Shown here one piece after another: positions 61,907 through 64,000 of a stretch of DNA of 64,000 nt. The notes beneath the pieces were generated by a model. The model was not told where the DNA came from, ran no database searches, and saw only the letters and a list, made by a program, of their open reading frames with translations. This DNA comes from Sporosarcina cascadiensis (GTDB lineage: Bacteria > Bacillota > Bacilli > Bacillales_A > Planococcaceae): the NCBI RefSeq assembly GCF_009650995.1, contig NZ_WHVV01000012.1:38495-102494 (forward strand). The letters are read 5' to 3'. The position numbers and the translations under genes are program-made. Position 1 is the stretch's first letter; the number at the start of each line of letters is the position of its first letter.

Positions 61907-62275
61907 TCACCAGCCAAGTCCAATCGTCAACACACAGCACACACCCTTCCTGTCCCTATACTTCAATTGAATCCCATCAGGTGTGTAATGACATTCAACA
62001 GTAATTGTTTCATCAACAGACGCGACCAGTTGATCCACTTTCGCTTGATTGGATTGCTGAGCAGCCTCCATTAGCTCTTTTGCGAATTCTGGTGACTGCT
62101 GAATCTGGGTAAGCAATAATTCCGATTGTTTTAGAAGCTGATGAAATTCATTGGCAGAAGATTGAAACCTTCTCGTATCAATGGGTGGATAATGTCCCGT
62201 ATCATTTACAGCTTGTGCGGGAACGGATGCCCATAAAGGATAAAAAAGGTGATGAAAATAAGGATGACGGTACAT
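61907..62275 (-). CDS. Conserved-looking Bacillales protein of unknown function
   Basis: A 122-residue protein starting MYRHPYFHHLFYPLW, with an aromatic and His-rich N-terminus, a central helical part (FHQLLKQSELLLTQIQQSPEFAKELMEAAQQSNQAKVDQLVAS) and a C-terminal beta segment (VECHYTPDGIQLKYR). The layout reminds me of a small uncharacterised family of spore-forming Bacilli, but I cannot name it with certainty. AAGGAGG lies 7 bases before the ATG at 62275. Confidence 0.65.
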   Translation of the reverse strand: MYRHPYFHHLFYPLWASVPAQAVNDTGHYPPIDTRRFQSSANEFHQLLKQSELLLTQIQQSPEFAKELMEAAQQSNQAKVDQLVASVDETITVECHYTPDGIQLKYRDRKGVCCVLTIGLGW

Positions 62276-62351
62276 TGTTAAGCCTCCTTGTAAAGAACTC
62301 ATTCCCTTATGTTATGTAATTTTCTCTTCATACATGTTAGATAGCCAGCAT

Positions 62352-62377
62352 GTTAGTTATCGACGGTAAATGGGTAT
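62352..62377 (+). promoter_or_regulatory. Sigma-B-like promoter of wrbA
   Basis: GTTAGT, 14 bases, GGGTAT. The -10 fits the sigma-B consensus GGGWAW exactly, and the -35 keeps the GTT core of GTTTAA. It lies 40 bases before a stress-type quinone reductase gene. Confidence 0.4.
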
Positions 62378-62416
62378 CTATAAACAGTAGATAAGTATTG
62401 TAGGAGTGATATAACA

Positions 62417-63040
62417 ATGGCTGGTGTGAATTTAGCGGTAATTTATTACAGTGCGACCGGTACGAATTATCAAATGGCGAAATGGGCAGCGGAAAGCGGC
62501 CGGCAAGCTGGCGCGGCAGTTAAAGTATTGCGTGTTGAAGAGTTGGCAACTGAAGAAGCAATCGATTCCAATCCAGCGTGGAAGGCACATGTAGAAGCGA
62601 CGAAAGATGTGCCTGTTGCAAAAGTTGAAGATCTGGTATGGGCGGATGCAATTATATTCAGTATGCCGTCCAGATTCGGTAACGTACCTTCACAGATGAA
62701 GCAGTTTTTAGATATGACCGGCGGTATATGGTCTAAAGGCAAATTGGTTAATAAAGTCGTGAGTGCAATGTCTTCAGCAGATAACCCTCACGGCGGACAG
62801 GAATCAACGATTAAAGCAATCTATACAACGATGATGCACTGGGGCGCAATTATTGCAGCGCCAGGATATTCAGACCCTTCACTTTTTGAAGCGGGCGGGA
62901 ATCCGTATGGTGCAAGTGTGACAGTGGACACAGAAAATCACATGATTGAAAAGGTGGAAGATGCAGTCAGATATCAGGGTGCACGAACCGTCACGATTTC
63001 TTCCTGGATTAAGCAGGGCCACAGTCGTTGGAATGAGTAA
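62417..63040 (+). CDS. wrbA: NAD(P)H:quinone oxidoreductase WrbA
   Basis: A 207-residue flavodoxin-like quinone reductase (type IV). The FMN-phosphate loop is YYSATGTNYQMAKWA at residues 10-24. SMPSRFGNVPSQMKQFLDMTGGIWSKGKLVNK and the NPHGGQESTI insertion are WrbA features. It reduces quinones by two electrons and protects against oxidative stress. GTAGGAG lies 9 bases before the ATG. An IS element begins shortly after its stop. Confidence 0.92.
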   Translation: MAGVNLAVIYYSATGTNYQMAKWAAESGRQAGAAVKVLRVEELATEEAIDSNPAWKAHVEATKDVPVAKVEDLVWADAIIFSMPSRFGNVPSQMKQFLDMTGGIWSKGKLVNKVVSAMSSADNPHGGQESTIKAIYTTMMHWGAIIAAPGYSDPSLFEAGGNPYGASVTVDTENHMIEKVEDAVRYQGARTVTISSWIKQGHSRWNE

Positions 63041-63117
63041 AACTCTAAAAAGCCAATCAGATCGCTGAGGGTGCTGAAAAACTTACGTTTTTTTTCAATA
63101 TATTACTCTTCAAACGA

Positions 63118-63163
63118 AAACAGTCTACGTTCCATCTGATTTTTGATGGAACGTAGACTGTTT
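63118..63163 (-). terminator. Long hairpin just 3' of the transposase gene
   Basis: A perfect 19-bp inverted repeat (AAACAGTCTACGTTCCATC and its complement) with an eight-base loop, 13 bases beyond the transposase stop, T-rich on the minus strand side. It probably ends the transposase message and blocks outside transcription. Confidence 0.7.
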
Positions 63164-63175
63164 CTTGATCTGTTT

Positions 63176-64000
63176 TTATTCTTTTTGGCTCAGCAGCTTG
63201 ATAATTCGTTTCAAGTTCACCGCAAATATGGTGGTGGCTCCTTGTACCTCCATGCCGAATACACCCGCTGATTTAGCTGTTTTAAAGCCATGCGGATGTT
63301 TCAATTCACTATTTTTCGCTTCAATTTTATAACGATTTTTGGCGAGTCGTTTAAATTCCTCCGTCTCTTGAAAGGCGGCTTGTTCTTCATGTTCAAGCGA
63401 CTTGATCGTCACACTGTATGTTTTACTTTTTGCGCCTTCCTTATAACATCCCTCACGCATCGGGCATACCTTACATTTTTCAATATCAAAATAATATGTG
63501 GTACTCTGATTCTTCTTCTGATTTTTTTTGCCTGTTCGTGCCTTCCGAGTTGCCAGGTGTCCAGCCGGGCAAACGAACATTCCTGCATCCTTATTGTAAT
63601 CGAATTGGTTTGCTCGTCTTTCATTTCCATCGGTAACGGAAGGGTTTAACTTTGCGATCAATTGGAATTTCTCCAATTTGGCATATTCTAAATTGTCTTT
63701 ACCTGAATACGCTGTATCGCCTAGCACCGTTTCGACCTCCATGCCAGCCTCTTTACTTTTCGTGAGTAATTCGGGAAGATATTGTCCATCACTTTTTTCG
63801 CCTGTTGTCACGATGGCTGCTGTGATAATTCGTTCGTCGCTCATCGCAATATGCGTTTTGTAGCCGAAGAAAGCGGAGTCTGCTGATTTATGCCCAAGTC
63901 GTGCGTCCGGATCGTCAGAATAACTCCATTGGTTCTCATAGTCCTCAATGATTTCTTTCAATACATTGACTCGCTCTTTTACGGCAGGGATTTGTGCTAC
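63176..64000 (-). CDS. IS1182-family transposase, 5' end cut by window
   Basis: The C-terminal 274 residues of a DDE transposase; the frame is open to the window edge, so the TTG at 63961 is internal. The first catalytic Asp lies in SDDPDARLGHKS, the second in TVLGDTAYSGKDN, and the Glu in NRYKIEAKNSELKHPHGF. A Cys cluster between them (FVCPAGH, CKVCPMREGC) is the zinc-binding insertion of this family. The reading frame is intact in the visible part. Confidence 0.9.
   Translation of the reverse strand, partial: VAQIPAVKERVNVLKEIIEDYENQWSYSDDPDARLGHKSADSAFFGYKTHIAMSDERIITAAIVTTGEKSDGQYLPELLTKSKEAGMEVETVLGDTAYSGKDNLEYAKLEKFQLIAKLNPSVTDGNERRANQFDYNKDAGMFVCPAGHLATRKARTGKKNQKKNQSTTYYFDIEKCKVCPMREGCYKEGAKSKTYSVTIKSLEHEEQAAFQETEEFKRLAKNRYKIEAKNSELKHPHGFKTAKSAGVFGMEVQGATTIFAVNLKRIIKLLSQKE

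Larger units (their letters stand above)
63068..64000 (-). mobile_element. IS1182-type insertion sequence, partial
   Basis: The window end cuts through an insertion sequence with a minus-strand transposase. The end nearest wrbA is placed at GAGGGTGCTGAAAAAC (about 63067), which resembles the terminal sequence of such elements; this boundary is a guess since the other end is outside. Confidence 0.6.

Noticed and set aside
62333..62356. CATGTTAG repeated at a 16-base distance before wrbA as an operator
   Set aside because: Only eight bases, not palindromic, and no known regulator site fits; could be chance.
1..64000. CRISPR arrays, tRNA or rRNA genes, prophage or defence islands
   Set aside because: No regularly spaced repeats, no tRNA cloverleaf or rRNA sequence, and no phage or restriction genes were seen by eye; a tRNAscan/Infernal run would be needed to be certain.

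Overview
The window is low-GC Gram-positive chromosome, most likely a Bacillales member of the Planococcaceae type (Sporosarcina/Lysinibacillus-like). The reasons are purine-rich Shine-Dalgarno sites before nearly every gene, frequent GTG/TTG starts, sigma-A promoters, CcpA-type cre sites, a glmS ribozyme, a purine riboswitch, and YtvA-, YusW-, YcxB- and DUF3899-type proteins. The genus is an inference. No rRNA, tRNA, CRISPR array, phage or replication origin was recognised.

Region 1 (1-21.9 kb) is catabolic. After the 3' part of an APC permease come an IclR regulator and a TRAP transporter (2.2-5.0 kb). A two-component flavin-dependent hydroxylase follows (5.3-7.5 kb; HpaB-fold oxygenase plus flavin reductase), best read as anthranilate 3-monooxygenase. 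At 13.3-20.3 kb lies a full 3-hydroxyanthranilate meta-cleavage operon: 3-hydroxyanthranilate 3,4-dioxygenase, ACMS decarboxylase, RidA-type 2-aminomuconate deaminase, 2-aminomuconate semialdehyde dehydrogenase, 2-oxopent-4-enoate hydratase, acylating acetaldehyde dehydrogenase, 4-hydroxy-2-oxovalerate aldolase and 2-oxo-3-hexenedioate decarboxylase. An MFS transporter follows. Together these would take anthranilate to pyruvate and acetyl-CoA. The hydroxylase gene, the ring-cleavage operon and the iclR gene each have a TTTCA-N5-TGAAA palindrome upstream, the likely common operator. Between the two catabolic blocks is an AT-richer insert: a 1.1-kb repeat-bearing non-coding stretch, an MpsC/DUF2294 gene, and an esterase plus second TRAP transporter behind a structured, terminator-bearing leader.

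Region 2 (22-41 kb) is general chromosome: a small catalase-like protein, YusW lipoprotein, an oppABCDF operon with a cre site on its -35, a LOV-STAS blue-light sensor, a DinB protein, a pentapeptide-repeat protein, a LytTR-DUF3021-ABC exporter operon, a cyclase-family amidohydrolase, MsrA, an MFS drug exporter, a histidine phosphatase and several small proteins.

Region 3 (41-50 kb) holds an SDR, a HAD phosphatase, an acyl-CoA thioesterase, a GntR-controlled acid-sugar operon (3-hydroxyacid dehydrogenase, four-carbon acid sugar kinase, GntP permease) and glmS with its ribozyme. The ribozyme is preceded by an apparent eight-codon leader ORF.

Region 4 (50-64 kb) holds a small secreted two-cysteine protein, two unrecognised membrane proteins with a metallophosphoesterase, a rhodanese-ASCH fusion, two LysR regulators, a LysE-type exporter, a guanine-type riboswitch controlling a permease/phosphoribosyltransferase pair, a decayed Rpn-type nuclease gene, wrbA with a sigma-B-like promoter, and the 3' part of an IS1182-type element running off the window end.
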